From Spirochaetota bacterium (GTDB taxonomy: Bacteria > Spirochaetota > Brevinematia > Brevinematales > Brevinemataceae), in assembly GCA_030154445.1 (NCBI GenBank), contig JAGUQW010000013.1, forward strand, positions 52,007-116,006: a DNA stretch of 64,000 bases, given 5' to 3'. Numbering within the stretch: the stretch's first letter is position 1; every line of letters starts with the position of its first letter. This document shows positions 1 through 9,964 of the stretch, in pieces. The notes under the pieces are model-generated. The model made no database searches and was not told the origin of the DNA. It saw only the letters and a list, made by a program, of their open reading frames with translations. Position numbers and translations under genes: made by a program.

Positions 1-679
1 CTACAAAATAAGGGGGATATTCTATAATTCTATCTGCAATCCCAGTAATGGTAATAATACCGTTATTAATGAGAGCATCAATACTTAATTCATGGGCATC
101 AATATATTCTTCTATAAGAATTTCTGGAAATTCTCTATTGTTTTCTTGAGCAAGCTCAATTGCTTTTGTCAGTTCTTCTACAGATCTGACAAGAGATACG
201 CCTCTTGCTCCCATATTTCTTGTTGGCTTAACAATACATAGGTGATTTAATTCTTCAAAAAAAGATAAGGCCTCTTCCAAATTAGTGACTACTTTGTATA
301 AAGGAATAGAAACTCCAGCTTTTTTAAAAGCATTACGCATCAAAGATTTATCACTAGCATTCAAAGCCGCATTGGGATGATGCCCCGGTAAATTAAAATA
401 ATGAGCAATAGTTGCTACTGTATAGGAAGCATCTGTTCCAGATGTTGCAACACCATGAATTTCGCCTTTTAGTGCGACATATTTTTGGATATTGTTTAAG
501 CTTTCTTGAGCGTTCATAGTATCAGCAATAATAAAATCATCAGATAATTCAAATCCAGGTGCTTGAGCATTTTTATCTGTAGCGATAACTGTTAATCCAA
601 GATTCTTTGCAGCTTTAATGAGAGGAATTTGTAATTCTCCTGCACCTATAACGATAAATTTTTTGTCTGAATAAGACAT
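1..679 (-). CDS. ATP-grasp family ligase, 3' end outside the window
   Basis: The gene runs off the left edge; about 226 N-terminal residues are visible. It starts with MSYSDKKFIVIGAGELQIPL, a Rossmann-like pre-ATP-grasp segment (GAGELQ, then LTVIATDKN). The start of an ATP-grasp domain follows: FKKAGVSIPLYK, then IVKPTRNMGARGV (the lysine and glycine loop that bind ATP) and ILIEEYIDAHELSIDAL. This layout fits carboxylate-amine ligases of the PurK/carbamoyl-phosphate-synthase-like group; the substrate cannot be told because the catalytic end is missing. The ATG at 679 is preceded by an AAGAGG Shine-Dalgarno, and the gene lies only 9 bases after the upstream TPR gene, so the two are probably co-transcribed. 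Family is confident; function is unknown. Confidence 0.75.
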   Translation of the reverse strand, partial: MSYSDKKFIVIGAGELQIPLIKAAKNLGLTVIATDKNAQAPGFELSDDFIIADTMNAQESLNNIQKYVALKGEIHGVATSGTDASYTVATIAHYFNLPGHHPNAALNASDKSLMRNAFKKAGVSIPLYKVVTNLEEALSFFEELNHLCIVKPTRNMGARGVSLVRSVEELTKAIELAQENNREFPEILIEEYIDAHELSIDALINNGIITITGIADRIIEYPPYFV

Positions 680-688
680 TAAAACCTC

Positions 689-2635
689 TTAATTATTATC
701 AGTTGTTGAAAAATCCACCGTAGTTGCATGACGGATTTGACTAATCTGATTAATATTTTTAATAATATTTGTAGATTGAATAGTATTGGTATCTAGGGAT
801 GGTATAAATTCTATAGGTATTACAAAAGCAGACTCTATATCAATGATTGATCTTGGAGTCATATTTTGTTTGACAGTTGCTGAGTAAGGTGTAATACTAG
901 TTATCGTTGCTGTAGTCAAAGGAACAAAATTTTTATCAAGTATTGTAACTATTGAATTAGTAGTTAATAAGTGAGTTGAACCTAAACTAATATTAAAAGT
1001 AGAATTTGCTAATCGTGTATTAATATAACCAATAGGTGGTAACATTTGAGAAATATTCAAAACTAAATTAATAAGATTTTCACTTAATATTTGTGTGCTA
1101 AAAGCATGTTTGAAATAATTAATTAACAATCCTTTTTTATCAAATACTTCGATATTTAATACAGAATTATCTTGATTAATAACCATATCTATAACTAGAT
1201 TGTAATTAGTGTTATTCTGAAAAATCGTTTTGCTTTCTCGTTTGAAGTCTTTTTCTAATTCAACACTAAAAATGATATTAGGATAAAAAAATTCTAAGTC
1301 TTTTAATTCTTTTTGGATAGAAGATCCAATTTTACAAGAGCTATCTGTAATAAATATTTTATTTGTATATTGATAAGAGCGTCTTTGATTAGTATCTAGT
1401 TTTTTGGTTTTAGTCAGATGATTTCTTAAAGTAATAATTTTAGTTATTAATGTATTATTTGTATCTTGTTTAATATTTTCTTTTAGGAGTTGATTTATTA
1501 GATGTTGATCATTTTTTATTTTTGCATAGTCAATAAGGCTATTACGAACTTTTGTATTAGAGGGGTCTAATTCAAATATTTTTTTTAAAAGAGAAAGATA
1601 ATAATGTCCGAGACCTTTTCCACGCTCTTGAGTGGCTAATTTTTCAAGATATTTAGAAAACATAGTTTTTAACGCTGTGTTATCTGTGGATAATAAATAA
1701 TTATAAAATGCTGAAATGTACAGTTGATTCGTTGGGTCTAATTCAAAAGCTTTTTGTAGAGATTCATTAGATTTATTAGTGTTATTAGTAATTTGGTATA
1801 AATTGTATAATTTCCATTTTAATATGGCTATATTATCTATAGGTAATTCAGCATATATTTGATCAATTAATTCATAATATTTTAAGGCTTCTGTATAGTT
1901 ACTTTGTGAAAATAATAAATCCCCGAGAAGGTTGTTTCTAAGAATAGAATCTCCAAAGCGTATATTTACTTCTTTCAGGATAACGCTAGCTTTGTTATAT
2001 TCTTTGTTAGAGATATAAAATTCAGCAAAAGCATCTAACAAATTTTCATTATAAGGAAATCGCCTAACACCTTCTAAAAATATTTTTTGAGCTAATGTCG
2101 AATTATTATTTTGTTGAGCAATTTTTGCTCTTAAGATAATATTTTGCCAAGAATTCGGACTGTAATGGTATGCTAATTTTGCCAAACGCTCTGCATCTTG
2201 TATAAAACGATATTGAAGATTTAGCAAAGAAAATTCAGAGTATGCTTCTCCCATATTTGGTGATAATTTGATAGCATGAGCATAAGATGTTTGAGCATTA
2301 GTATATTTTTTTTGCGCTCTATAAATATTCCCTTCAATTACATAATTACTAGGATTGTCTTTAGAAAGTAAAATTGCTTTTTGAATATTAGTAGTAGCGT
2401 CATCATAGTGTCTAAAAGACAATAACAATTCAGCGTATGCTCGATAAATATTATTATCATTAGGATTTTCTTGGATTAATACAGTTAATATAGAAATTCC
2501 TAGGGCATAGTTTTTATCAGTAATATGTTGTTGAACTTGTTCCAGTTGTACATTTACAGACTCAGTAGTTTGAGAAAAAGAAATACTAGTGATCTGTATT
2601 ATTATTAATAACAATATATATTTTGTAATTTTCAT
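689..2635 (-). CDS. Secreted TPR-repeat protein
   Basis: 648 residues. A signal peptide (residues 1 to about 21, hydrophobic core YILLLIIIQITSISFS) is followed by about ten TPR-like helical repeats to about residue 370 (for example ALGISILTVLIQENPNDNNI, KALLPSDN-type turns such as LSKDNPSNY and LSPNMGEAY). The C-terminal 220 residues are not TPR: a beta-rich region with GYINTRLANSTFNISLG and a Thr/Asn-rich tail (SLDTNTIQSTNIIKNINQ). Such proteins act as periplasmic or outer-membrane scaffolds; no catalytic motif is visible. Its start codon overlaps the stop of the upstream DUF2225 gene (TAATG), so the two are translationally coupled. Function is unknown. Confidence 0.7.
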   Translation of the reverse strand: MKITKYILLLIIIQITSISFSQTTESVNVQLEQVQQHITDKNYALGISILTVLIQENPNDNNIYRAYAELLLSFRHYDDATTNIQKAILLSKDNPSNYVIEGNIYRAQKKYTNAQTSYAHAIKLSPNMGEAYSEFSLLNLQYRFIQDAERLAKLAYHYSPNSWQNIILRAKIAQQNNNSTLAQKIFLEGVRRFPYNENLLDAFAEFYISNKEYNKASVILKEVNIRFGDSILRNNLLGDLLFSQSNYTEALKYYELIDQIYAELPIDNIAILKWKLYNLYQITNNTNKSNESLQKAFELDPTNQLYISAFYNYLLSTDNTALKTMFSKYLEKLATQERGKGLGHYYLSLLKKIFELDPSNTKVRNSLIDYAKIKNDQHLINQLLKENIKQDTNNTLITKIITLRNHLTKTKKLDTNQRRSYQYTNKIFITDSSCKIGSSIQKELKDLEFFYPNIIFSVELEKDFKRESKTIFQNNTNYNLVIDMVINQDNSVLNIEVFDKKGLLINYFKHAFSTQILSENLINLVLNISQMLPPIGYINTRLANSTFNISLGSTHLLTTNSIVTILDKNFVPLTTATITSITPYSATVKQNMTPRSIIDIESAFVIPIEFIPSLDTNTIQSTNIIKNINQISQIRHATTVDFSTTDNN

Positions 2636-3543
2636 TATTCTTCATCTTCCTGATTTTCGATTTCATCAGCAATACTAGTGTCAAATCCTTTGTTAGCAAG
2701 TAGTAATAATTGATTACTAGCTTGTGCATATAAATTTTTAGAATTGAGAACAATTACTTGTGGTTTGTTTTTAGTAGATTTTCCTACACCAAATATTTTG
2801 GATAATACATGTTTGACATTACCTATTTTAATAATCTGTTTTTCAGGTGGTAATAGATGAATATGTTTTAAAGATAGGTAGGCAATAATATATAAAAGAC
2901 CATCATATCCGAAGTTGGTATCAACATCTGGTCCCATCCATACAAATCCATCAAAAGATTCTAAATGTTTAAATTGTTTGTCGAGACATTCTGAATAATT
3001 AATATAAGATTGATAATATAAAGAATCTCTTAATTCTTTAAAATGTTCTAATTGACTTTTTATATAAAGATCATCGGCTAACCAAGCTGCTCTTAAAGCA
3101 TACAATCCACGCCTTGCTGTAGGTGATGATTCTTTTGGAAGGTGAATAGTACTTGCAAATGCCAAAATATACGCAGCCAATCCTTCAATAGTATCTCTAA
3201 ATACAGTAAAATCAATTTTTTCTCCAAAAATATCTGTTAATAATTTATCTCTATTATCTTGTTCAGCTTGAATATCCGCTATCATATTCGGTAAAACTTT
3301 TTTAAAATCACTCAACATTCCTGCATAAAGACATGATGGACATACAATGATAGTATATAGAATAGGATTTACTACACCATATTTTTGTGTAGGTATGTAC
3401 ATGCGTCTTAGCTCTGTTGTTAGATCACCTGCATTGAGACGACCCCTACCTGTCTGCAATTCTTCTTTTTGAAATTCAGTTCGGCATGCTGGACAAGTAA
3501 TAATATTTTTAGAAAAAAATGTAACCTGTTGTTTTTCATTCAA
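2635..3543 (-). CDS. DUF2225 family zinc-finger-like protein
   Basis: 302 residues, cytoplasmic. Two CxxC pairs near the N terminus (CPACRTEFQKEELQTGRGR at about residue 17 and CPSCLYAGMLSDF at about residue 69) can form one zinc site. The segment between them (LRRMYIPTQKYGVVNPILY) and the helical remainder match the DUF2225 layout, a family of unknown function found in spirochaetes, Firmicutes and others. Helical, TPR-like packing is likely after residue 120. It is the first gene of a minus-strand run with the TPR protein and the ATP-grasp gene and overlaps the former by TAATG. An AAGGAG-type site (GGAGATCCG) precedes the ATG. Family call is good; role unknown. Confidence 0.75.
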   Translation of the reverse strand: MNEKQQVTFFSKNIITCPACRTEFQKEELQTGRGRLNAGDLTTELRRMYIPTQKYGVVNPILYTIIVCPSCLYAGMLSDFKKVLPNMIADIQAEQDNRDKLLTDIFGEKIDFTVFRDTIEGLAAYILAFASTIHLPKESSPTARRGLYALRAAWLADDLYIKSQLEHFKELRDSLYYQSYINYSECLDKQFKHLESFDGFVWMGPDVDTNFGYDGLLYIIAYLSLKHIHLLPPEKQIIKIGNVKHVLSKIFGVGKSTKNKPQVIVLNSKNLYAQASNQLLLLANKGFDTSIADEIENQEDEE

Positions 3544-3714
3544 AACGGATCTCCTTGATCAAAAAAAATATAATTATTTGTAGTAATATAAGTATATTGT
3601 AACTTAAATACTTTTTTTTTTCAAAAATGAGACCCTTTATTCTTTAAAAAAATGAATAAAGTACGAAAAGGTATATAGAGATATTTTATTTTTATTACAA
3701 TTATTGAGGTTTTT
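3544..3714. promoter_or_regulatory. Divergent intergenic region with a T11 tract
   Basis: This 171-base gap separates the minus-strand DUF2225 gene from uppP on the plus strand, so it must hold both promoters. It is very AT-rich and contains a run of eleven T (3612-3622), a length prone to slippage. A GAGG Shine-Dalgarno sits just before the uppP ATG. I could not fix a confident -35/-10 pair for either direction. Confidence 0.35.
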
Positions 3715-4524
3715 ATGTTATTGGAATTGATTTTTTTAGCTATTATACAAGGTATTACAGAATTTTTACCAGTATCTAGTTCCGGACACCTTAATGTTTT
3801 AGCTCACTTTATTTCTTTTAATCAACAGCACCTTTTGTTGTATTTTTTGGTGTTACATGCAGGTACATCTTTTGCTGCTATTTATTTTTTTAGGAAAGAT
3901 CTTTATATTATTTTTTTAGGATTATGGGATTTTGTTAATAAAAAAAATACACAAGAGTCAAAAGATGCTCTAAAATGGATTCAATTAATTATAATGGTAT
4001 CTATTCCAACAGCTATTGTAGGAATTACACTTAAATCATTTATAGAAAATCAAGGATCTAACTTATTAATAGTGGGTATAGCTTGGATTATTACAGCTAT
4101 TATATTATTTTCCACTAAATTTTTTATTTCAAAAAAAATAGATCTTTCCACATTTACAAATAAAGATGCTTTTTTGGTAGGATTAGCTCAGAGTGTTGCT
4201 TTAGTTCCAGGAATTTCAAGATCAGGATCAACTATTACAATGGCATTATTATTAGGAGCGACCCCATCTTTCGCTGGTAAGCTTTCTTTTTTAGCATCTT
4301 TTGTTACTATTTTTGGTGCTTTATTACTAGAAACATTAGATTATATTAAGCAAGGGAATTCAACATTATCATATAGCATGTTGTTTATTGGATTTATAGT
4401 AGCATTTATAGTAGGATTAATGTCATTGAAATTTTTAATTAATATATTAAAAAATGGTAAATTATATTTATTTTCTGTGTATTGTTTTATAATAGGAATA
4501 TTACTTCTATTTGTTATTTTATAA
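3715..4524 (+). CDS. uppP: Undecaprenyl-diphosphatase UppP/BacA
   Basis: 269 residues, an integral membrane protein with about eight hydrophobic segments. It recycles undecaprenyl diphosphate to the monophosphate carrier used for peptidoglycan and other surface polymers. Both family signatures are present: the (E/Q)xxxE-type motif as QGITEFLPVSSSGHL (residues 12-26) and PGISRSGST (residues 165-173), whose Arg and Ser residues bind the diphosphate. Length is normal for the family. A GAGG site lies 8 bases before the ATG. The ftsK gene follows 16 bases after the stop, so cell-wall carrier recycling and division/segregation are probably co-expressed. Confidence 0.96.
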   Translation: MLLELIFLAIIQGITEFLPVSSSGHLNVLAHFISFNQQHLLLYFLVLHAGTSFAAIYFFRKDLYIIFLGLWDFVNKKNTQESKDALKWIQLIIMVSIPTAIVGITLKSFIENQGSNLLIVGIAWIITAIILFSTKFFISKKIDLSTFTNKDAFLVGLAQSVALVPGISRSGSTITMALLLGATPSFAGKLSFLASFVTIFGALLLETLDYIKQGNSTLSYSMLFIGFIVAFIVGLMSLKFLINILKNGKLYLFSVYCFIIGILLLFVIL

Positions 4525-4540
4525 AGTTGTAGGTACAAAA

Positions 4541-7500
4541 ATGTTCAAAGGTATTTTAAGAATTTTAATTTCCTATACTTTAATCTTGTTTTCTCTTTTA
4601 TTAATGATTTCTTTAGTCAAATTTTCTCCTTATGATTGGTTTTTTTATACAACAGCTATGAATACATCATATATGAATATATTAGGAATATTTGGTGTAA
4701 CAATAGCAACGCCATTTGTGTTTTTCTATGGATATTTTTCTTGGATTTGGGTACTATTTTCTTTGTCTATGGGAATAAGTATTTTAATAGGTATTGAACC
4801 GCGTAATTTGTTAATTCGTTTTGTTATTTTTCATATTGTTGCACTTCTAAGTTCTGTACTTTTATCTGTCTATACTGCTAATTTTTCTTTTCTTACAGGG
4901 GGAATTTTTGGAGCTATTATAGGAAATATAATTGTGGGTACTGTTCCTAATTTTATGATAATTGCTATCATTGTGTCTTTATTAATCATATTATTAATAA
5001 AGATGTGGCCTTTTCCTTATCAACAGTTTAGTAAATATCTAAATTCTTGGCATCAACTTCCTCAAACTATAGCAGTAACTACAGATAATTCAGAATATCA
5101 AGATAATTCTGCTTATCATAATGAATATATTGATGAATTAGAAGCAATTAATAATTCTATAAAAATACCATCTACACAATATAATCCTATGTTTGATGAA
5201 GAGGTTCACTATGGATCTATAGATACTTTAATAGATGATTTAGAGCCAAGTAAGTTTCAATATCACTCTCAACTACCAAGTTTTTTACAAGAAATTGGTG
5301 CTGAAGATTTATCTGAACCTGTAAAGTCAGTTTTTATTTCTAAAAAACCTCTTATGAAAGAAAAAGAAATGCTATTAAGAGATGTAGATGTTGATCTCTT
5401 ATCTCCTTATTTGAAAGGTTCAAATTCTTTTTATGATAAAATAGAAGAAAATACTTTTATAAAATCAAAATCATTAGAAGTGTTAGAAAAAACAAGCTTA
5501 ATTGAAGATATGCAAAGTATAACGGAAGGTCTTGATGAATTGGATCAATCTTCTCAAGCTATGTCTCCCTCAAGTGAATGGGTAAGAGAATCAGGTGTAT
5601 CTGTATCAGATTTTATCCGTGTTCAACCAAAAATCAAACGCTTGTCATTTTCTGATGGTATTGTGAGTGAAATACAAGAACCAATAATATCTGAAAATAC
5701 AAATTCTACGGTAGATACTACTAATGAGACCACTAAAGAAAGATTAGATAACAATACAGCTAGTGGTACATTTAATAATAATATATTATCAGATGAAATT
5801 GAAGTTAATATAGAAATACCAACTATCCCTCAACATATTTCTAATTTTCCACCTGTAAGTGCTATAGTGAATGATACTCCGTTTATTTTAGAAGAACTAG
5901 ATGAGCATGGTCAAGAAGTAGAAAATCTCTCCTTTGAACATTTTGATACTCCTACTGATAATATCAATAATATAGCTTTAAAGATAACAGAATCTGAACG
6001 CATACTACTCAATGGTGTAGAAAGAACTATGAATAAGCAAAAAGAATCTTCTCAACTTTTAAAAGAAAAACTTCAAAAACAACAACAAAAATTAGCAGAT
6101 ATATACTATAATAAAACTCCAGTTCAAGTGGAACAACAAAAACATTTCGATGAAGAGCCAGTAAAACTAGTATCTAATTTTATTCTTCAAGATTTTGAAC
6201 AAGAAATTTTAGCATTACAAAAAGAATCAGGAATCTTAGATACTGTTTCTCAAGTAATATCTGATGATAATTTTTTAAAAATTCACCAATCATCACTAGA
6301 ATCATCTACGGTATTTGAACCTCTCGTTCAAGAACCTCTTGTTGTAGAGTCTATAGATGTCGCTGAAATGCCTGATAACACTATGGTGGATTCAGCACAA
6401 TTAATACGAGAATTAATGATTCCTAATATAGATGATATAAAAGATTTTGAAGAGATAGAAAATATAAAAGATAATAGTATTACTGCTGTAGTAAAAACAA
6501 ATCCTATGGAAGAAATAAATCTTGAAAATGAAGAAGAATATAATACGCAAGAATTCGTATCTCTTATTAGAATGGATTTGGGTGAGGTTGAATTATCAGA
6601 TATTACCGAATTGACACAAGGTTTTGAACCTTTGGGTATGGATTTGGGTGAGGTTGAATTATCAGATATTATGGAAGTACTACAAGCCGTAGAACCTTTT
6701 CACCCTTCATTAGATGATGATCTTTTATTAAATAATGAAGAACAAGATTCGGAAGCGGAAGTCCTTGATCGTAATAAAATTTTAGAATTTAAAAATATTA
6801 TATCACAAAAAGATGGATTGAGTAATTATGTTGAAACATCTAAAAAAGTTATAGAAAACACGAATAATTATGAAGAAAAAATTGTATTATTAGAAGATAA
6901 GATAGAGATAGATCAAGACTTTTTAGTTAATATAGACGATGAATCAACTGATACTACCATACCATTAATACAGAATGCTCCTACAGAATTACTAGAAGAA
7001 TATAGCTCATATACTATAGAACAAAAAGAAGAGAATTTAATAAATATTTCTGAATTTATAGAATCTCCTGTACAACAAAATATAATAGACACACAAATAT
7101 TGGATCGAGAACAAGATCAGGAAGATATAATTCTTAATTATGAAGAAGAAAATGAATTAATTAATGATAATAATGATGAAGTTAGTAATATAGAAAACAA
7201 TCATGTAGATCATGATATTGTTAATTTAGATACTCCAGAATCGTTATTGATGCCATCTATTGTAACGGATTTACATCTAATTCCACCAGCACAATATCCT
7301 ATTATAGAAAAAGATATATCACCAGCATTTATTTTTCCTAATATAGAAGATCTTGAACCAAATACAGATAATATATCTAAAAACGATGAAGATACAGAAA
7401 TTGAAAATACCATGAAAATGATAGAAGATACTTATGAAAGTTTTAATATTAATATGCAAGTTGTAGATTTTCATAGAGGACCTACAATTACTCGTTTTGA

Positions 7501-8779
7501 ACTAGAGCCACCATCAGGATTAAAATTAAGAACTATTTTGAATTTACAAGATGATTTAGCATTACAAGCAGGAACATCAAATCTTCGTATTATTAGTCCT
7601 GTTGAAGGTCGTAGTCTTATTGGAATAGAAGTTCCTAATAAAGTTCGTCGTAGTTTTCTCTTGAGAGAACAGATTGATAGTACTATTTTTGAAGCCTCTC
7701 AAACAGAATTACCATTGATTTTAGGAATTGATGTAGGTGGTGAAGAAATTGTTGGAGATCTTACTACTACTCCTCATCTTCTTATTGCTGGTACTACAGG
7801 AAGTGGGAAAAGTGTTTATGTTAATGCTTTAATTATGGGCTTATTATTCAAACTATCGCCTGAAGATCTTAAATTTATTATGGTTGATCCAAAAATGGTA
7901 GAATTGGAATTATATAGTGGTATTCCACATTTGTTAGCTCCTATTATTACAAAACCAGAAGAAGCAATGGCTGCACTAGAATGGGCTGTACAAGAAATGG
8001 ATAGAAGATACAAACTTCTTTCAGAATTAAGTGTTCGAAACATCAAAGAATACAAAAACCTAGCTAAAAATACTCCGACAGGAGAATTAGGATATGAAAA
8101 ATTACCTTATATCGTAATTATTGTAGATGAGTTTGCAAATCTTATGCTCAGATCTCCAAAAGATACAGAGAAACATATTTCTCGTTTGGCATCTATGTCA
8201 AGAGCCGTAGGTATACATCTGGTATTAGCAACTCAAAGACCGTCTGTTGATGTTGTGACAGGTGTTATTAAGGCCAATTTCCCAAGTAGAATAGCGTTTA
8301 GAGTTAGTTCAAAAATAGATTCGAGAACAATTATTGATAGAAATGGTGCTGAAACACTCTTAGGTAAAGGAGATATGTTGTTCATGTCACCAAACTATAT
8401 GGATCCAATTCGTATTCAATCACCTTATGCATCTAGTAAAGATATCTCTAAAGCCGTTAATACTATCAAAAAAAATGGTCCGCCTAAATATGCAATTGAT
8501 TTTTCTGAAGTATTAGCGCGTCAAGAAGAGAGTAATGCTGATAGTTCTCGTACAGATGCTGTGAGTGATCTTTTGTTTGAAGAAGTACTTCGTTATGCTG
8601 TAGATAATGGCGAAATTTCCGCTTCTGGTATTCAGCGTCGATTTAGAGTTGGATATAATAGAGCTTCAAGACTGATTGAATCAATGAAAGATATGAAAAT
8701 TATTTCTCCACCACCAAGCGCTGGTAAAGGTTGGAGTATTAATATAACAAGAGATGAAATACAAAGTTACTTAGATTAA
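4541..8779 (+). CDS. ftsK: DNA translocase FtsK with very long acidic linker
   Basis: 1412 residues from the ATG at 4541, which has an AGG 7 bases upstream; an in-frame TTG at 4511 lies inside the end of uppP and lacks a good site. FtsK anchors at the septum and pumps DNA toward dif. Order: four membrane segments (about residues 1-165); a roughly 780-residue low-complexity acidic, Glu/Asp/Asn-rich linker; an alpha/beta motor with Walker A GTTGSGKS (about residue 1084) and Walker B IIVDEF, plus LVLATQRPSVDVVTG; and a C-terminal winged-helix gamma domain (SGIQRRFRVGYNRASRLIESM) that reads orienting sequences. The linker is several times longer than in typical Gram-positive SpoIIIE and includes a 22-residue tandem duplication. 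Confidence 0.96.
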   Translation: MFKGILRILISYTLILFSLLLMISLVKFSPYDWFFYTTAMNTSYMNILGIFGVTIATPFVFFYGYFSWIWVLFSLSMGISILIGIEPRNLLIRFVIFHIVALLSSVLLSVYTANFSFLTGGIFGAIIGNIIVGTVPNFMIIAIIVSLLIILLIKMWPFPYQQFSKYLNSWHQLPQTIAVTTDNSEYQDNSAYHNEYIDELEAINNSIKIPSTQYNPMFDEEVHYGSIDTLIDDLEPSKFQYHSQLPSFLQEIGAEDLSEPVKSVFISKKPLMKEKEMLLRDVDVDLLSPYLKGSNSFYDKIEENTFIKSKSLEVLEKTSLIEDMQSITEGLDELDQSSQAMSPSSEWVRESGVSVSDFIRVQPKIKRLSFSDGIVSEIQEPIISENTNSTVDTTNETTKERLDNNTASGTFNNNILSDEIEVNIEIPTIPQHISNFPPVSAIVNDTPFILEELDEHGQEVENLSFEHFDTPTDNINNIALKITESERILLNGVERTMNKQKESSQLLKEKLQKQQQKLADIYYNKTPVQVEQQKHFDEEPVKLVSNFILQDFEQEILALQKESGILDTVSQVISDDNFLKIHQSSLESSTVFEPLVQEPLVVESIDVAEMPDNTMVDSAQLIRELMIPNIDDIKDFEEIENIKDNSITAVVKTNPMEEINLENEEEYNTQEFVSLIRMDLGEVELSDITELTQGFEPLGMDLGEVELSDIMEVLQAVEPFHPSLDDDLLLNNEEQDSEAEVLDRNKILEFKNIISQKDGLSNYVETSKKVIENTNNYEEKIVLLEDKIEIDQDFLVNIDDESTDTTIPLIQNAPTELLEEYSSYTIEQKEENLINISEFIESPVQQNIIDTQILDREQDQEDIILNYEEENELINDNNDEVSNIENNHVDHDIVNLDTPESLLMPSIVTDLHLIPPAQYPIIEKDISPAFIFPNIEDLEPNTDNISKNDEDTEIENTMKMIEDTYESFNINMQVVDFHRGPTITRFELEPPSGLKLRTILNLQDDLALQAGTSNLRIISPVEGRSLIGIEVPNKVRRSFLLREQIDSTIFEASQTELPLILGIDVGGEEIVGDLTTTPHLLIAGTTGSGKSVYVNALIMGLLFKLSPEDLKFIMVDPKMVELELYSGIPHLLAPIITKPEEAMAALEWAVQEMDRRYKLLSELSVRNIKEYKNLAKNTPTGELGYEKLPYIVIIVDEFANLMLRSPKDTEKHISRLASMSRAVGIHLVLATQRPSVDVVTGVIKANFPSRIAFRVSSKIDSRTIIDRNGAETLLGKGDMLFMSPNYMDPIRIQSPYASSKDISKAVNTIKKNGPPKYAIDFSEVLARQEESNADSSRTDAVSDLLFEEVLRYAVDNGEISASGIQRRFRVGYNRASRLIESMKDMKIISPPPSAGKGWSINITRDEIQSYLD
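6572..6671 (+). repeat. Tandem 66-bp duplication inside the ftsK linker
   Basis: The 34 bases at 6572-6605 recur without a mismatch at 6638-6671, a period of 66 bases or 22 codons. Both copies encode MDLGEVELSDI followed by a diverged spacer. This is a recent in-frame duplication in the disordered acidic linker, so the length of the linker can probably vary between strains. Confidence 0.9.
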
Positions 8780-8796
8780 CTATAAAACACAATACT

Positions 8797-8830
8797 AAAA
8801 AAGACAATCCTATCAAGGATTGTCTTTTTT
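8797..8830. terminator. Bidirectional terminator between ftsK and obgE
   Basis: A perfect 14-bp inverted repeat (8797-8810 against 8817-8830) has a six-base loop, a run of A on the left and a run of T on the right. It can stop transcripts from ftsK (plus) and from obgE (minus), whose stop codons face it. Confidence 0.9.
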
Positions 8831-8859
8831 ATTAATATTATAAATAATAGGGAAGAAGA

Positions 8860-9945
8860 TTACAAATCGAGTCCAATAGTAAAATCTTCAAATTTATCTA
8901 CTGGTGTTTCTACATAAGCTTCAAGTTCTTCTGGATCTTGAGGTAGATCATGCCAAATAGTAAATAATTCTTGCTTGAGTTCTGCTAATCCATGTCCTGT
9001 ACCAGCACTAGTTATAAATATACGAACATTATCTTTTTTCAATCTATCCATGAATTCTTGTACATCTTCAGATATTTCAGGCATAAGATCGATTTTGTTA
9101 AAACAAACGACAAAATTACGCTTGGACAAACGCTGAGAATAAGTAGCTAATTCTTGTTTGAGGATATTAAATTTTTCTTCAGGATTTTCCATGATATCTA
9201 ATACAAATAATAACAACTTAGTTCTTTCAATATGTTTTAAAAATTCAATTCCTAATCCTCGCCCTTGAGCAGCACCTTCAATTAATCCAGGAATGTCAGC
9301 AATAAGTAATCCATCGCCAAAATAATCAGGTACCATCATCCCTAAATTAGGAACGAGAGTGGTAAAAGGATAATCAGCTACTTTTGGTCTTGCGTTGGTG
9401 AGACAAGATACTAAAGAAGATTTTCCAGCATTAGGAAATCCAGCTAAGCCTATATGAGCAATCAGTTTTAATTCTAATAATAGAGTTTTCTCTTCTCCTA
9501 GAGTTCCTTTTTGAGCATAATTGGGACTTTGTTTGATAGAAGTTTTGAAGTGAATATTACCCTTACCACCACGCCCACCTTGTAGAACTTTGTATTCATT
9601 TACCCCTTCAGATAAATCAACAAGAGCTTTGTGCGTACCATCTTCAAAAACTTCAGAAACGATTGTTCCAGGAGGAACATCCAAATAAATACTCTGACCT
9701 TTTTTCCCATAGCATTTTTGTTCTTGTCCATTTTCACCAATTTGAGCTTTAAATTTTTGACCATTATGATAATTAGCAAGAGTGTGCAACTGAGGATTTA
9801 CCCTAAAAATAACACTACCACCATCACCACCATCACCACCATCTGGACCACCAAGAGGAACATTTTTTTCCTTGAGGAAGGAAACAGCACCATCGCCACC
9901 TTTTCCTGAATAAGCAAAAACTTTTACTTCATCTTTAAAAATCAT
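8860..9945 (-). CDS. obgE: GTPase ObgE/CgtA
   Basis: 361 residues. Ribosome-associated GTPase involved in 50S maturation and stress response. The N-terminal Obg fold (residues 1 to about 158) carries the glycine-rich loops (PLGGPDGGDGGDGGSVIF and LQGGRGGKGN). The G domain follows with G1 GFPNAGKSS, the switch region DYPFTTLVPNLG, G3 DIPGLIEGA, G4 NKIDL and G5 TSAGTG. The protein ends soon after the G domain with an acidic tail, so the OCT domain of Gram-positive Obg is absent. A rather weak AAGGATAAAAT precedes the ATG. It heads the obgE-dut-helicase minus-strand cluster in position but lies downstream of dut, 19 bases away. Confidence 0.97.
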   Translation of the reverse strand: MIFKDEVKVFAYSGKGGDGAVSFLKEKNVPLGGPDGGDGGDGGSVIFRVNPQLHTLANYHNGQKFKAQIGENGQEQKCYGKKGQSIYLDVPPGTIVSEVFEDGTHKALVDLSEGVNEYKVLQGGRGGKGNIHFKTSIKQSPNYAQKGTLGEEKTLLLELKLIAHIGLAGFPNAGKSSLVSCLTNARPKVADYPFTTLVPNLGMMVPDYFGDGLLIADIPGLIEGAAQGRGLGIEFLKHIERTKLLLFVLDIMENPEEKFNILKQELATYSQRLSKRNFVVCFNKIDLMPEISEDVQEFMDRLKKDNVRIFITSAGTGHGLAELKQELFTIWHDLPQDPEELEAYVETPVDKFEDFTIGLDL

Positions 9946-9964
9946 ATTTTATCCTTGTGAATTC

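Noticed and set aside
4511..4540. In-frame TTG extension of ftsK overlapping uppP
   Set aside because: No ribosome site, overlap with the uppP end, and the ATG at 4541 has a usable AGG upstream.
5000..7400. ftsK acidic linker as a separate gene or misassembly
   Set aside because: One uninterrupted frame joins the membrane part to the motor, with codon use like the rest.
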